From an uncultured Verrucomicrobiales bacterium (GTDB taxonomy: Bacteria; Verrucomicrobiota; Verrucomicrobiae; Limisphaerales; CANJSG01): DNA of 20,365 bases. This document shows, one piece after another, positions 1 through 15,500 of the stretch. Both the position numbers and the translations under genes were made by a program. Numbering within the stretch: the first letter of the stretch is position 1; every line of letters begins with the position of its first letter. The notes below the pieces were generated by a model. It ran no database searches. It worked only from the letters and a program-made list of their open reading frames with translations, and was not told the DNA's origin. The DNA lies in assembly GCA_946480965.1 (NCBI GenBank), contig CAMLMI010000038.1:1-20365 (forward strand). Direction: 5' to 3'.

Positions 1-2804
<2,804 letters not shown>

Positions 2805-2875
2805 GCCCGGGCGCGCGGCGGCGGCGCGGCGATTTGCCTTTTGCCAGACGGCGCGGCTCCGGCGAGCGTCGCGCC

Positions 2876-3514
2876 ATGAAACTGCGGCATTTCCTCCTGC
2901 TCTCGCTCGGCCTGCTCACCGCCTGCCAGTCGGCCTACTACGCGGCCTGGGAAAAGGTCGGCGTGCACAAGCGCGACCTCCTGAAGAAGTCCGTGATCGC
3001 CGCGCGGGACGAGCAGAAAGAGACGAGCGAGGAGTTCCAGGATGCGTTGGCGCGGCTGCGGAAGCTCTATGCCTTCGACGGCGGCAATCTCCAGAAGATG
3101 TATGACGAGGTCAGTTCCGACTACGAGGGGCTGAAGGACCGCTCCGAATCGGTCCACACCCGCGTGCGCAACGTGGAGGAGGTGGCCGAGGCGCTCTTCT
3201 CCGAGTGGGAGAAGGAGCTCAAGGAATACAGCAGCGAACAGCTCCGGAGCGAAAGCCGCCGCCGACTGCGGGAGACGCGGAGCAAGTTCGACGACCTCTT
3301 CGCCAGCCTGAAGCGCGCGGAAGCCTCGGTCGATCCCGTGCTCGTGCGGCTGAAGGACCAGGTGCTCTACCTGAAGCACAACCTGAACGCGCGGGCCATC
3401 GCGTCGCTGAAGGGCGAATCCACCGCCATCCAGACCGACATCGGCCGGTTGATCGAGGAGATGAACGCGGCGGTGAAGAAGGCCGACGACTTCATCGGCA
3501 CGCTGGAGGAATAG
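2876..3514 (+). CDS. DUF2959 family lipoprotein
   Basis: This is a 212-residue protein. The N-terminus is a short lipoprotein signal: basic MKLR, a leucine-rich core, and the lipobox 'LTAC' with Cys17 as the lipidated residue. Gln at +2 is compatible with outer-membrane sorting. The mature part opens with 'QSAYYAAWEKVGVHKRD' and contains 'VEEVAEALFSEWEKELKEY' and 'DQVLYLKHNLNARAIASL'. I recognise these as the characteristic stretches of the DUF2959 family, whose biochemical role is unknown. The remainder is charged and heptad-like, so mostly alpha-helical coiled coil. The start was chosen because it gives the lipobox at the right distance. The ribosome-binding site is weak (GGCGAG about 9 bases upstream). 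The 71-bp gap after the kinase gene shows no clear promoter or terminator, so co-transcription is possible. Confidence 0.92.
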   Translation: MKLRHFLLLSLGLLTACQSAYYAAWEKVGVHKRDLLKKSVIAARDEQKETSEEFQDALARLRKLYAFDGGNLQKMYDEVSSDYEGLKDRSESVHTRVRNVEEVAEALFSEWEKELKEYSSEQLRSESRRRLRETRSKFDDLFASLKRAEASVDPVLVRLKDQVLYLKHNLNARAIASLKGESTAIQTDIGRLIEEMNAAVKKADDFIGTLEE

Positions 3515-3534
3515 ACCCGCCCGGCGGGCGGGTC
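3514..3534 (+). terminator. GC-rich hairpin at the end of the DUF2959 gene
   Basis: This is a perfect inverted repeat with arms GACCCGCC and GGCGGGTC around a 5-base loop. It starts on the last base of the TAG stop codon of the lipoprotein gene. The plus-strand side has no T-run after it ('GGAAACC'), so an intrinsic terminator is plausible but not classical. It lies between two convergent genes and could also act on transcripts arriving from the minus strand. Confidence 0.5.
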
Positions 3535-3539
3535 GGAAA

Positions 3540-3571
3540 CCGTGGCGCCCGCGAAGCCCCAGGCGCCACGG
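3540..3571 (-). terminator. Probable terminator hairpin of the rhs-giant protein operon
   Basis: Perfect 10-bp arms, CCGTGGCGCC (3540-3549) and GGCGCCACGG (3562-3571), flank a 12-base loop. The repeat begins 24 bases after the stop codon of the minus-strand giant gene. Read on the minus strand, the stem is followed by 'TTTCC', a short U-stretch. A smaller overlapping hairpin (GGCCG/CGGCC, 3570-3583) shares bases with one arm, so the two cannot form fully together. Confidence 0.55.
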
Positions 3572-3594
3572 CCGGAATCGGCCCTGCCCGAGGA

Positions 3595-6500
3595 TCATTC
3601 CTGCGTGTTCCCGGTCCGGCGCGTGCGGAAGAAGCGCGCCTCGGTGGCGGGGCCGGAGACGCGGGCGCGATACTGGCCGGACGCGGTTTCCTCGACCGTG
3701 GCTTCGACACGGCTCCACGTGGTGAAGTCGCCGGTCGCCTCGATCTCGAACGCCTGGCCCGGAGGCGCGTTCCATTGCAGCACGGCTTCGATCCACGGGG
3801 CCTGGTCCTTGGACTGCGGGATGCGGCCCGCGGAGGTCGTGGGCTGCACGCTGACGATGCGCAGGCCGGTTGGCGCGATGCCGCCGATCTTCACGGGGGC
3901 GTTGCCGTCGATGTCCGCACCGAGGTTCGTGTAGTCGCCCTTTACCTCGATGCGGCCGGGGTTGATGAGCTGGCTGCCGGCTTCGAGCGTGAGGTTGCCG
4001 TTGAGGACGAGCGTGAGGTTCGTCGCCGTCGTTTCCAGGCGTCCGCCGATGTGGAGGGAACCGGCCAGCGTCTGGCCGCGCTCGAAGGTGATCGAGCCTC
4101 CCTCCGTGTTGGCCATCTCGAAGGCACCGGACACGGCGCTGGGGCCGCGGAACACCACCTGGAGAGCGCCGAACTGCACGTTCGTCTGGAGCGTCAACCG
4201 CGCCGAGCTCTCGACCACGAACTGCCCCCGGCCCGCGAACTCCGTCCCGGGTTGCAGGACCAGCGGGCTGCTGCCCAGCAGCGAGAACGCGGCGTTGGTC
4301 TCGATCAGGAACCGGCCGCTGTTCGTGCCGCCGAGATTCGCGGTCAACGAACCTTCGAGGACGCGGAGATCGCCCGCGTTGTTCAGCCAGACCGAATTCA
4401 TCCCGAAGGCGTTGGTTCCGGTCTTGGTCACGGTGCCGAAGTTCTCCAGCCGGTTGGCGCTGCCGCCGTTCCAGCGGAACTCGCCTTCGCCGTTCAGGTC
4501 GAGCGTGCCGTGGTTGCGGAACGCGCCGCTGGTGAACCACACACGCTGGGTGTTGACCGTCGTGGTGCCGTGGTTCTCCAGCACGCGGTTGAGGAACTTG
4601 TTCGCGCCCGCGCCGATCTGGAGCATGGCGTTGGAGGCCACAAGGGTGCGGCCGCCGGAGGAGAGTTCGCCGCCGTTCCAGCGGAAGAGATTGGTCATGG
4701 TGACGTCGGCTGTGCCGCCGAGATCGCCGGTGGTGTTCAGGAGCACGTCGCCGAACGACTGGGGAGTCTCGAAGCGGATCGAGCCGTTGTTGGTGATGGC
4801 CAGCGTGCCGGACGGGGCAATGGCGTTGTTCACCGTGACAACGCCGCCGGACACGGCCAAGGGACCGGTGGGCAGGAACTGGCCGAGGAGGTTGTGGTTG
4901 CCGCCGGTGAAGCGGATGCGGCCGAGGCCCTCGATGCGGGAGCCAGCCGGATGGACCATCGCGGCGTTGAACGAAAGCTCGGTGCCGGTCGCCGCCAGGA
5001 TCGAGCCCGCATTGGTGCCGTTGGCCCCGCCGAAGGAGGCGAAGCCTTCCAGCAGTTCCAGCACGCCGGAGTTGTCCAAGGGCACGTTGCCGCCGAGCAC
5101 GAGACCGTTCGTGCCGAGTTTGGTCACGGTGCCGGCGTTGCGCAGGAAGGAGCCGCTGCCGCCGTTCCACGTCAGAGCCAAACCGTCGAGGATCTCGATC
5201 TCGCCGTCGGCCAGGTTGTGGAGCACGCCGCCGGAGAGGAAGAGGGTCGTCGCGTCGGGCACGGTGATGCGGCCGGCGTTGTCGAATCGGCGCTGGAGGA
5301 ACTTCGCGCCGTTCGTTCCAAGGATCGTCGCGGCGTCGGCGGCCAGCACCGTGCGGCCGGTGCCTTCCATCGAACCGCGCAACCAAGCCAGGCTGTTAGT
5401 CACGGTCAGCGTGCCCGCTCCGGCCAACGTGCCGGAGCCGGACATCGCCAGGCTGCGGAGCGTCTGGTCGGTCTCGAAGCGCAGCGTGCCGTTGCCGAGA
5501 TGGATCGGCGTGGTCGTGGACCAAGGCTGGCGGGCGATGACCGTGCCCGTGGCCACGGAGACGTCGCCCAGCGGCTGGAAGCTGCCGAAGAGTTCATGCG
5601 TGCCGCCGTTGAAGGCGACCGATCCGCCGCCCTCGATCCGGGAGCCCGCCGGATGGGCGAAGTTCGCCTCGAAGCTGGCGGACGCGCCCGTCGCCACCTC
5701 GATCAAGCCCGCGTTCTGGCCCGTGCCCTTGAACTGGGTGGTGCCGCCGAGGAGGCGCACCATGCCCGTGTTCTCGAAGGGAACGCTGGCCTGGAAGACG
5801 ACCAGGGCCGTGCCGGTCTTTGTGATCAGGCCCTGGTTGACGATGCCCGGGCTGCCGCCGTTCCACCAGAAGTTGGCCGCGCCGGGCAGCAGCAGTTCGC
5901 CGGTCGCCTCGTTCAAGAGCGACCCGCCACTGAAGTGGAGGGCCACGCCGTTGGAGAGCGTCATCGTGCCTCCATTGACGAGCTGGCGGCCGATGAAGCG
6001 GTTGAACTGGTTGTCGATCAGGTTCAGCTGCCCGCCTGGCCGCACCACCGTCCGGCCCGTGCCGCCCATCGAGCCGCTGGACCAGTCGTAGCGGCCGAAG
6101 ACCGTGAGGTCGCCCGTGCCGGAGAGCGTGCCGCCGTTGTGGCGGAAGAGGCGATCCACCCGCGCGCCCGTGCCGTTGAAGGCTGCGGTGCCGCCGGTCA
6201 ATTCGGCGTCGATGGCGAACAAACCGTCGAAGCTCGCAGTCCCGCCGGAGAAGCGGACGACGCCTTCTCCGGTGACGGACGAACCCGTCTCGAAGCGATG
6301 CGTGCCGCTCTGGAGACGGAACGAGGCGTTGCTGGCCACGAGGAACGAGCCCGAGTTCGTGCCGCCCGCATCGAGCCGCAGCGTGCCCGCGAGCACCTGC
6401 ACTTCGCCGTGATTCGAAAAGGTCTGGTCGATGGAGGTGGTGTTGATGCCGCCCGTCTTCAGCCAAACACCGAAGTTCTCGATGAAGCCGGACGTGGCCC

Positions 6501-9500
6501 AACCACCGACGGCCGTCGAGGTCGCCTCGTCGTTCTGGATCTCGAACGTGCCCCGATTCTCCAGCACCGATCCCCCGCCGATGGTCATGCCGGAGGTGCT
6601 GTTCCAGACCGCCGTGCCTTCGTTCACCAGACGGCGCTGAATGAGCCATTTGTAGGAGCTGCCGCCGATGGTCAGCGTCGCTTCGGGCGTGATGCGCGTG
6701 GTGCCGCTGCCTTCCATCGTGCTCTCCAGCCATTCGAGATGGTTGGTCACGACGACCGTGTCGGAGCCGCGCAGGCTGCCGCGCTGGGTCAAGGTGCCGA
6801 GGGTGATCTCCTGGCCGGTGTTGAATTCCAAGCGCGCCGAACTGTTGCCCAGGCTGGCGGACACAATGGGCGCGACCCGGGCTCCGGCGCGGAAGACCGC
6901 GATGCCGCCGGTGGCGTTGACCGAGCCGTCCACGTCGAGCAGACCGTCGAAGTTCACCGTGCCGCCGCTGAACTGGACGTTGCCGGCTCCCTGCACCCGG
7001 GCGCTGGCCGCCAAATGGTGCGTGTTGCGCGACCAGTAGAACGTCGAGCCTGCGGCCACCTGGAACGCGCCGCTGCTGCTGCCATTCATGCCGAACTCGA
7101 TGCCGCCGCTCTCCACGGAGATGGTGCCGTGGTTGTTCACGGTGGAGCTGAGATCGGCGATGCCGAGTCCGGCGATCTTCCGAATCGTGCCCCGGTTGTT
7201 GATCGTGGAGACCGTGCTCCAGCCGCCGACCGCGTTGTGGATCTGCTGGTCGTTCGAGAACTCGATCAACCCGTCGTTGTTCAGCACCGCTTCCGCGCCG
7301 AGCGTCAGGCCGCCCGTGCCGGTGAAGGTGATCGTGCCCGCGTTGTTCAGCGTGCGGCCGATGCAGTATTTCCAGTCCGTGCCGCTCGCCGCCAACAACG
7401 CGCCCATGCCGACGGTGGTGGAGCCCGCGCCGTTCATCTGGCCGCCGGTCCAGTTCATCCGCGAAGCGATGTGGACCGAACCGGCACCGTTGATCTGTCC
7501 GCTGTTCAACTGGAGCAGGCCGCCGTTCCGCACCTGCAAACCGCCGTTCACTGTCAGGGCGCGGTTGGCCATGAGGAACGTCTGCGTGCCGGACGAAGCG
7601 CCGAAGGCCAGATCGCCGATCACCGCGTCGGCATTTAGCGTGACGGTGTAGTTGCCGGGCAGATCGACCACGCCGGCGCGGTTCGTGCCGGGCAGGCCAT
7701 CGGTCCAACGGTTCGTGTCGGAGAAGTTGCCGCTGACCGCATCCTTCCAACGGGTGACGACGATGGAGGCGTCGTCGAGCACGGTGACGAGCAGGTTGGT
7801 GGAACCGGCGACGGCGTTGGTGCCGACCAGGCCGGTGGCCGCCAGCGTGATCTCGTAGGTGCCCGCGTCGCTGAAGAGCGGCCGGAAGCGCACTTCGCCG
7901 GTGGCGGTGCCGTTGGTCGCCGTGTTGGTGACGACGATGCTGCCGAGCGTGACGAAGGCGGGCACACCGTTGCTGCCGCCGAAGCTGATCGTGGTGATCG
8001 GCGCGTTCGACGAGGAGACGCTGAACGGCAGGCTGGCAAACTGGCCTTCCTGCACCGTGAAGGTCGGCGAGACCACGAACGTCAGGCCGCTGCTGGCGGA
8101 GAGGGGCGCGGGATCGACGCCGTCCATCAACCCATCGCCGTCCGTGTCGGGGTTCAACGGGTCGGTGCCGAGCGCGATCTCCGCACCGTCGTTCAAGCCG
8201 TCGTCGTCCGTGTCGGCCTTGGCGGGATCGGTGCCGCGCGTGCGTTCGGTGGCGTTGCTCAGACCGTCCAAATCGAAGTCGGCTTCGTCCGCATCGGCGC
8301 GGAACGGGTCCATGCCGCGATCCGCCTCGTAGCCGTTGCTCCAGCCGTCGCCGTCGTCGTCGCCGTCGCGGGCAACGATCTCCAGCGCGATTTCCTCCGG
8401 CACCCAAGCACTGGTGAAGCCGGAGCCGTTGGCGATCCGGGTCTTCAAGATCACCGGGCCGGAATTGGTGGGAGCGTTCAGCTCGGTCACGACGTTGGTC
8501 GCGGCCTGGCCCACTTGGACGTTCTTCGGCGCATTGGTGCCGAACCCGAAGCTGAACCACGTCGCGTTCAAGCCGCGCTCGTAGCCGAAGCCACCGAGGA
8601 ACCGCTGGCCGGAAACGAGCTTCGCGCCGTTGGTCGGGAAGCGGGACAGGATCGCCGCCGTGCGGAACGACTGGCGTAATCCTTCCGTCGGGAAGGCCGA
8701 ACCATCGGCCAAGCGCAGGGCGTTGGACGACGTGTCGGTCACACCGGCGAAGAGGTAGTTGGTCCAGACCACGCCCGGCCGCAGTGCCTGCGTCGGCCTC
8801 AGGCGGAACTGGCTTCCGCCCTGATCGACCACGGCCACGGCGGCTTCGCCGAGTTCATTGGTCAGGCGGACGAAGTTCGTGACGTCGCCGGGCACGCGGA
8901 CGGTTTCGCTGAAGTTCCATTCCACCCAGTTCCATAGCGAGGCGTTGGGTGTGCCGTTCGTGGGATTGATGCTCGTCAGGCGCGGCGCGGTCGTGTCGAT
9001 GACCACGAAGGAGCGGTTCAGCGTGAACGAGTTGGTCGCCGCGTCGGTCACGGTCACTTGCGCGAAGAGGGTGCCACCGTTCTGGGGCGCGTTCGTGATG
9101 CTGAAGGCGAAGACGTTCGTGCGGTTCACGCCGGGCGCGAGGACGAGGTTGGTCTCCTGCTCGGAGGAAACGAGGCCGCTGAGCGTGGCCTTCACGCGGG
9201 CGTGCGTGCCGTTGTCGGCCAGGGCGACGGTCAGCAACAGCGGTTGAGCGGTATCCAACACGGCGTTGGCCGCCGGAGACACATAGGCGAGCGTGGGCCG
9301 GGTGGCGTCGGTCACGGTGAAGTCGAGCAGCGCTTCGGGCGAGGTTGCGCCGGAGGAATCCGTCGCCTGCGCGCGGAACTGGAGCAGCGTTCCGGCCACG
9401 TTGGTCGCGGGCACGGTGAAGGTCAGATTGGTGGCCGTGCCGTTCGAGAACGTGCGGACGGTCGGGACCGCGCCCAAGCCGACCAAGGTCAGGTTCGTCA

Positions 9501-12500
9501 CTGCGTTGTCGTCGCTGGCGGACAACGTGAGGGCCAGTTCCTGGCCGGTGCCGATGACGCTGTTGGTCGGGGTGACGCGGACGAGCGAGACGACCGGCGG
9601 CTGGTTGGAGACGACGGTGACGTCGAGCTCGCGGATCTCGCCGTCGTTGCCGAAGCGGTCGGTGGCGATGGCCTGGAAGCGGACCGTGCCGCTGTCCGGC
9701 AGCTTCGCGGCGAAGACATACGGGGCCGTCTCGGCGGAACCGATGGGCGTGAGCGCCTGGAAGAAGCGGACGGAAGCGCCGGCTTCGGGCGCGGCCAGGA
9801 CGGCCTCCAGCGGCACGGAGGTTCCGGCGACGGCCGGACCATTCACCCGCAGCGTGGCGATGACGGGACCGACGGTGTCCACGGTCTGGAAGGTGGCGGT
9901 GACGGGCTCTGACACGAGGCGATTGCCCGCGAGGTCGATGAGATTGCTGGCGGTGAGCGTGTAGCTGCGGTTCGGCAGGAGCGCACCGGTAGGAGTGAAG
10001 ACGAGGATCTTGCCGTCGGCGCTCAGCGCGGTGGAACCGGCGACCGGGCCCAAGGGACCGTTCAACGAGACAAACAGGTTCGTGGTGCGGAGCGGCTCGT
10101 TGAAGGTCAGGCGGACGACGGACAAAGGATCGATGTTCTCGGCCGTGTTGGTCGGAAAGAGGGAGACGAGCAGCGGCGGATCGTCGTCGCGCGTGGTGAA
10201 GGTGCCGAGGAAGAGCAGGCCGAGCGGACGGCCGACGAGATCGGTCGGACCGCTGGCGATCAAGCTGCCCGTCGCGCTGCGGCGTTCCCCGGCGATCACG
10301 ATGACCTCGTAGGTCGTCAAGCTGCGGAGCGGCTGCGCGGGCGTGAGACGCGCGACGCGGAGCCGGGCGTCGTCGGGATGCGGCACGAGCGCAACGGTGG
10401 CGGAGACGACGTTGGTCGGGGACTTCAGGAAGATGGCGTTGGTGTTGCCGGTGATCGAAGCGGCCAGCATCGGTTCGCTGAAGATCACGTCGATGGGCGA
10501 AACCACCGGCACTCCAGCGGAGGTGTGGGCCGGGACCATGCCGGTGACGAAGGGCACGTCCTCATCCAAACGCAGGTCGCCGAGATCGAGCACCTGGCCA
10601 TTGGTCGCCAGCAGACCGGCTTGCTTGATCAAGCCAGCAAAGCGGGGCGCGTTCACTTCGAGCGTCAACGCGCCGAGCGGCACGTTGGTGAAGCCGAAGC
10701 GGCCGGAGAGATCGGTCGGCCGCACGGACAATCCGGCGGCGCTGCTCTGCGAGGCGAACTTGAGCACGACGTTGTTTGTCGGAACGCCCGCCGAACCGTC
10801 GGCCCGGACCACGCGGCCGATGACGATGGCGCTGGGCGCGAGAACGAGGTTCGCGAGGTTGGTCTGGCCATCGACGAGGAGCACGCCGTTGGTGCTGGCG
10901 GAGAGCGCCTGGCTCTCGGCCACGATGCGGTAGGCGCCGACGGGGATGTTGCCGATGGTGAAGGCGCCATTGGCGTCGCCGACGAGATTGACCCGCTGCT
11001 GGCCTTCGTAGGGATCGGTCAGCATCTCCAGCGAGAGCGTGGGGAAGGGGACGGTCGAAGTGCCGAGGCTGTTGAAGACCTGGCCGCGCACCGCGCCGAC
11101 GCCACGCAGGCGGACCGTCACGGCGTTGCTCACGGCGGAAGCGGTCAAGGCGAGGTTGGTTTCGGCCACGGAGAAGGTCTCCACGGGCAAAAGCGAATTG
11201 GCCCGCACGCGGACGGTGCCGAGACCGAGGCCGTCGAAGTAGGCGACGCCATTGGGATCGGTGTCCTTGAAGCCGCCGCCGAACGCGCCGGCCAACACCC
11301 GGGCATTGCCCGCGGGCGAACCGTCGGGCCGCAAGACGGTGACGTGGAGCTGGCCGGTCACCGCCTCGGCCGGGAGCGTGAGGTTCACGGTCACGGAGCC
11401 GGAGGTTTCCGGGAAGGTGCCGGTGACGTAGGCGTTGCCGGAAAGGCCCTGCAGGCGGGCGTCCAGCGAGTAGTCGCCGGGCGTGATGCCGGGGAAGGAG
11501 AAGGAGCCGTCGGCCGCCGTGGTGACGGAGCGGCGCGAACCGATGCCGGTGCGGGGAACGAACGATACTTCGGCCCCGGCCACAGGAGCGCTCTTGCCGG
11601 TCTGGAAGACGGTGCCGCGCAGTTCGCCCTGCGGTTGCTCCACGAGGTTCAGCACCGCCATCTGGTCGGCGAAGCTCAGGCTGACGCTGCCCACGGCGGA
11701 ACGGCCGTTGACCTGGTCGGTGGCGATCACGCGGTAGGTGCCGAGCGGCAGGCCGATGGCCTCGAAAACGCCGTTGGCGTCGGTCGGCACATTGGCCACG
11801 GAGCCGATGGCCACACGGGCGGAAGAGATCGGGCTGCCATCGGCCAAGCGACGGAAGGTGCCGCGCACTCCGGCGGAAGCGCCGAGGGTGAGGTTCGTGC
11901 GGGTGAGCTGGGCGTGGAAGACATCCAGCCCGACGCGGCCCTCGAAGATGTTCGCGCCGACGGTGTGGCGGGCGATGAGCGAGTAGTTTCCAGGAATCAG
12001 ATTGCCCGAGCGGAAGACACCGGAAGCATCGGTCACGCCGTCGCGGACTTCGCGGAACGCCCCGTTCTTTTCCAGCCGGACAAAGGCGTTCCCGGCGGGT
12101 TGGCCGTTTCCTTGGCGGACGACGAGTTCGAGCTCGCCCAATCCGAGCAGCGGAATCTCGCAGCGGTTGGTCAGCCCGGCCACCACGCCCACGATGACCG
12201 AGCCGCGATAGCCGGTGGCGGGATCGAAAGCCTGCACGTTGTAGCTGCCCGCAGGCATGGCGAGCTGGTTGGTGAACGCGCCGTCATTGGCCGTGGTCAG
12301 CTCGACGGAGGAACCACCGAAGGGAATGGAGACCTCTGCGTCCGCCACGGGCAACCCGTCGGGATCGACCACGCGGCCGACCAGGCGACCGTGGGTTTCG
12401 CGGCGCGGCGGGAATTGGAGGACCAGGTTCGTGACGCTCAATTCCGTCTCGGTCGTGCGTCCGCTGGTGGAAAGCACGACGGTGTAGAAGGGCGAGGCCG

Positions 12501-15500
12501 CCTGCACGCCCCAGTCGCCGACCATGAGCTGGCCGCCGAAACGGAATTCGCCCGTGGCCGCGTCGCTGTTCTGGTCGCCCAGCACGACGAAGCCCGGCGC
12601 GCCGTTTTCCAATCGGCCGAGCCCGGTCAGCCGCACGCGCGCGCCGATGGGGATGGCCTGGTCGTTGAGCACCACGCCGGAGACGCTGCCCTTGGGGAAG
12701 TAGTTGATGTTCGCCCGGGCCTCGTCGCCGTCGGCGAGGATGGTGGTCTTGGTGTAGCCCCAGGAGCCGGGATTGATGTTGGTGTTCAGGTTGGCGCCGG
12801 CGTAGAGCGCGAAGGCCTGGCCGATGGCCGCCATGATCTCGTCCTCGGAACCGTCCTCCATCAGTTCGTCGAGCGGCTTCGTGACCGGCGGGGCGGGGGC
12901 GCTGACGGTGTATTCGCCGGGCGCGACGTTGATGAAGCGGTAGAAGCCGTTGTCATCGACCTTGGTCCACTGGAAACCCTTGGGGAAGGGGATGGCGACG
13001 TTGATGCCGGTGACGGGCGCGCCCTGGGCGTCCTTCACCTGGCCGGTGATGACGCCGGCCGGACGCAGGCGGATGACGGTGAAGTTCTCCACGCCGGGCA
13101 GGACTTCGAGCGTGGCGCTGCCGAGGCGCGGGAAATTGTTCGGGGCAAACTTCGCCTCCAATCCGGCGTGCAACTGGCGCAGGCCCAAGGGCACGCCGGT
13201 GAGGTGGAACACGCCGCTGGCATCGGTGCGGACCAGGGTGCTGCCGCCCGCGACGAGCGCGTTGGCCACGGGATCGCCCGCGCTGTTCTCCACGCGGCCG
13301 GTGACGGTCGCCGTGCCGGAGAGCGGCAAGGCCACGTAGGTCGGGACGTTCACGCTGGCCACGATCCCGGCGCGCTCGGCCTTGCGTTTGCCGTCCACGG
13401 ACACGGCGAAGACCGCGTAGGTATCGACCGGCACGTCGGACACTTCCCAGTAGCCGGACTCGTCGGTCTCGGCGACGCCGACCACGCCGTGGATGCCGCG
13501 CACGAAGACCTGCGCGCCGTCGTGCGGCGTGGCGTTGTCGGACTCGGTCACGATGCCGTGCATCCGGGTGCGGACGATCTCCTCGGTGGTGGGCGCGGTG
13601 AGCTGGATCTGGAGATCGGCCACTTCGCCGACTTCGTTCAGGATGCCCGCGATGGTGCGGAACTGCCCCTGCGCGGTCTTCACCTGGAGGGTGAAGGTGC
13701 CGAGGGGGACGCCGTAGAAGGTGAAGGTGCCGTCGTTGGCCGCGAAGACGCCGCGACCTTTTTCACGCGACGCCGGATCGGCGAAGAGGTTCACCGCCGC
13801 CTGCGCCGCCGGAGTGGAACCGTCGGCCTGGACGATGCGGCCCTGCACGGTGCCGCGACCGCGGAAACGCAGCGCCACGGTGACTTCGTGGCCGAGCGCG
13901 CCCTGTTTGTGTGGAGCCAGATCGGTCCAGACCGCGCGGTCCAGGCCTTCGCCCAGCGCCACGGCTTCGCCCACGCTGCCGACGCCGAGGGTGGCGAGGA
14001 TGTTCGAGCTGACCATCTGCTTGAGCAGGCGTTCGCGGTCGAAGGACGAACCCCGGATCGAATTCAGGATCACGGTTGCCGCTTCCTGCGAGAGGCCGCC
14101 GATGTCGGTCGCGGAGATCGTGTAGGGCACGCCCGCGAGGACGAAGTCGAAGCTGAAGGCACCGTTCTCGTCGGTGAACTCCTGGCTGACCCGGGCGTCG
14201 TGGGAATCGCAACGGTCGAACGGGTCCTTGTAGAGGTCGTTCATCGTGAGCGTCACGGGGACGTTGACCGCCGGGCTGCCGTCGGCGCGCACCACGCGGC
14301 CGCTCACGGCGACGCCTTCGCGGATGAGTTCGGTTACGGGCAGGGAGTTGCTGACCATGAGATTGCCGCGAGGATCGGGCACGCCGTGCACGGTGAGCAC
14401 GCGCGGACGGATCGCGCCGATGCCTTCGCGCAGGTTGAGCAACGCGACGCGGCCGCCGGGCTGGATCTGGACCGCACCGGCCACGATGCCGTTGTCCATC
14501 CGGTAGGCCAGCGGCTGGCTGGCGTTGGTCTGTGTCATCGGCTTGGAGAACAACACGCCGACGATGGTGCCGTAGTTCCAGGCCGCGCCCGGATAGCAGC
14601 TTGGTTTGGGCCGGACGGAATTGATCTCCCACAATTGCCGCGCGGCCAGCAGCTCGGGCGGACGTTCGCTGATCGGCGTCACCGTGGCGGCGAGAGATCC
14701 ATCGGGCGAACCATCGCAAGCGGCGTCCACCGTCAGAGTCGTTTGTCCCAACGCCACGCTCAGGCAGGAACCGACGGACGGGGCGGCCACGGTCCAGCGG
14801 AACAACTGGCCGGTGCCGTTGGTGGTCAACGTGAGCACGGCCAAGTCGGTCTGGGTGACGGAACCCGCCACGGTCCAGCGCACGACGCCGTTGGTCGCCT
14901 TGAAGGCCAGCCAATGGCCGTTGGTGCCGCGATAGCCGGCGGCCTGGGCCAAGGTCGCGGCATCGACATTCAGCGCGCCGGTGGCGTTCTGGAACTCGGG
15001 AACCACCGCGCCGGAATCGGACGCCACCAGCACCCACGCTTCGCCGCGTCCGGCCAAGTCGGCGGCGCTTTGGACCAAACGAGCCGTGGCCGTCAAGCCG
15101 TCGGCCAATTCGTTGGTGCGGCCCAGCGCGGCCCGGAAGAGCTGGCCGGCCTCGGTGTTGGCCACGATCTGGTCGAAGCCTTCGCTGAACTTTCGGCCGC
15201 CCTGCCAATCGAGCGCCAGGTCGGGCAGCACGCGGGCCAACGGTTCGCCGTAGGCCACGCGCTGGCCGGCTTCGGCGAGTTCCAGCACGCGGGTCTGGAT
15301 GATCGACCACGGCACGCGCTTCACGCCGGGCGGCAGGAGCGGCGCGGTATAGACGCTGAGCGCCTGACCCAGCACGCGGTTGGCCGCGTAGAAGACGTCT
15401 TCGGGAAGCTGGTCCACGTAGTCGGGGAAACCGATGCTGTCGGGCGACAGTTCCACCCCGCGTTCATCCACGCCCATCGTCAGGCGGAAACGCCCGGTGA

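Noticed and set aside
3205..7638. Plus-strand open frame of 1477 codons overlapping the DUF2959 gene and the beta-helix region
   Set aside because: It overlaps two well-supported genes. Its product has the same Arg/Gly/Ala/Glu-rich composition and no domain, so it is an antisense shadow.
5594..8560. Second long minus-strand frame inside the beta-helix region
   Set aside because: It reads the giant gene out of frame and gives an Arg/Gln/His-rich product. The in-frame product has clear beta-helix repeats.
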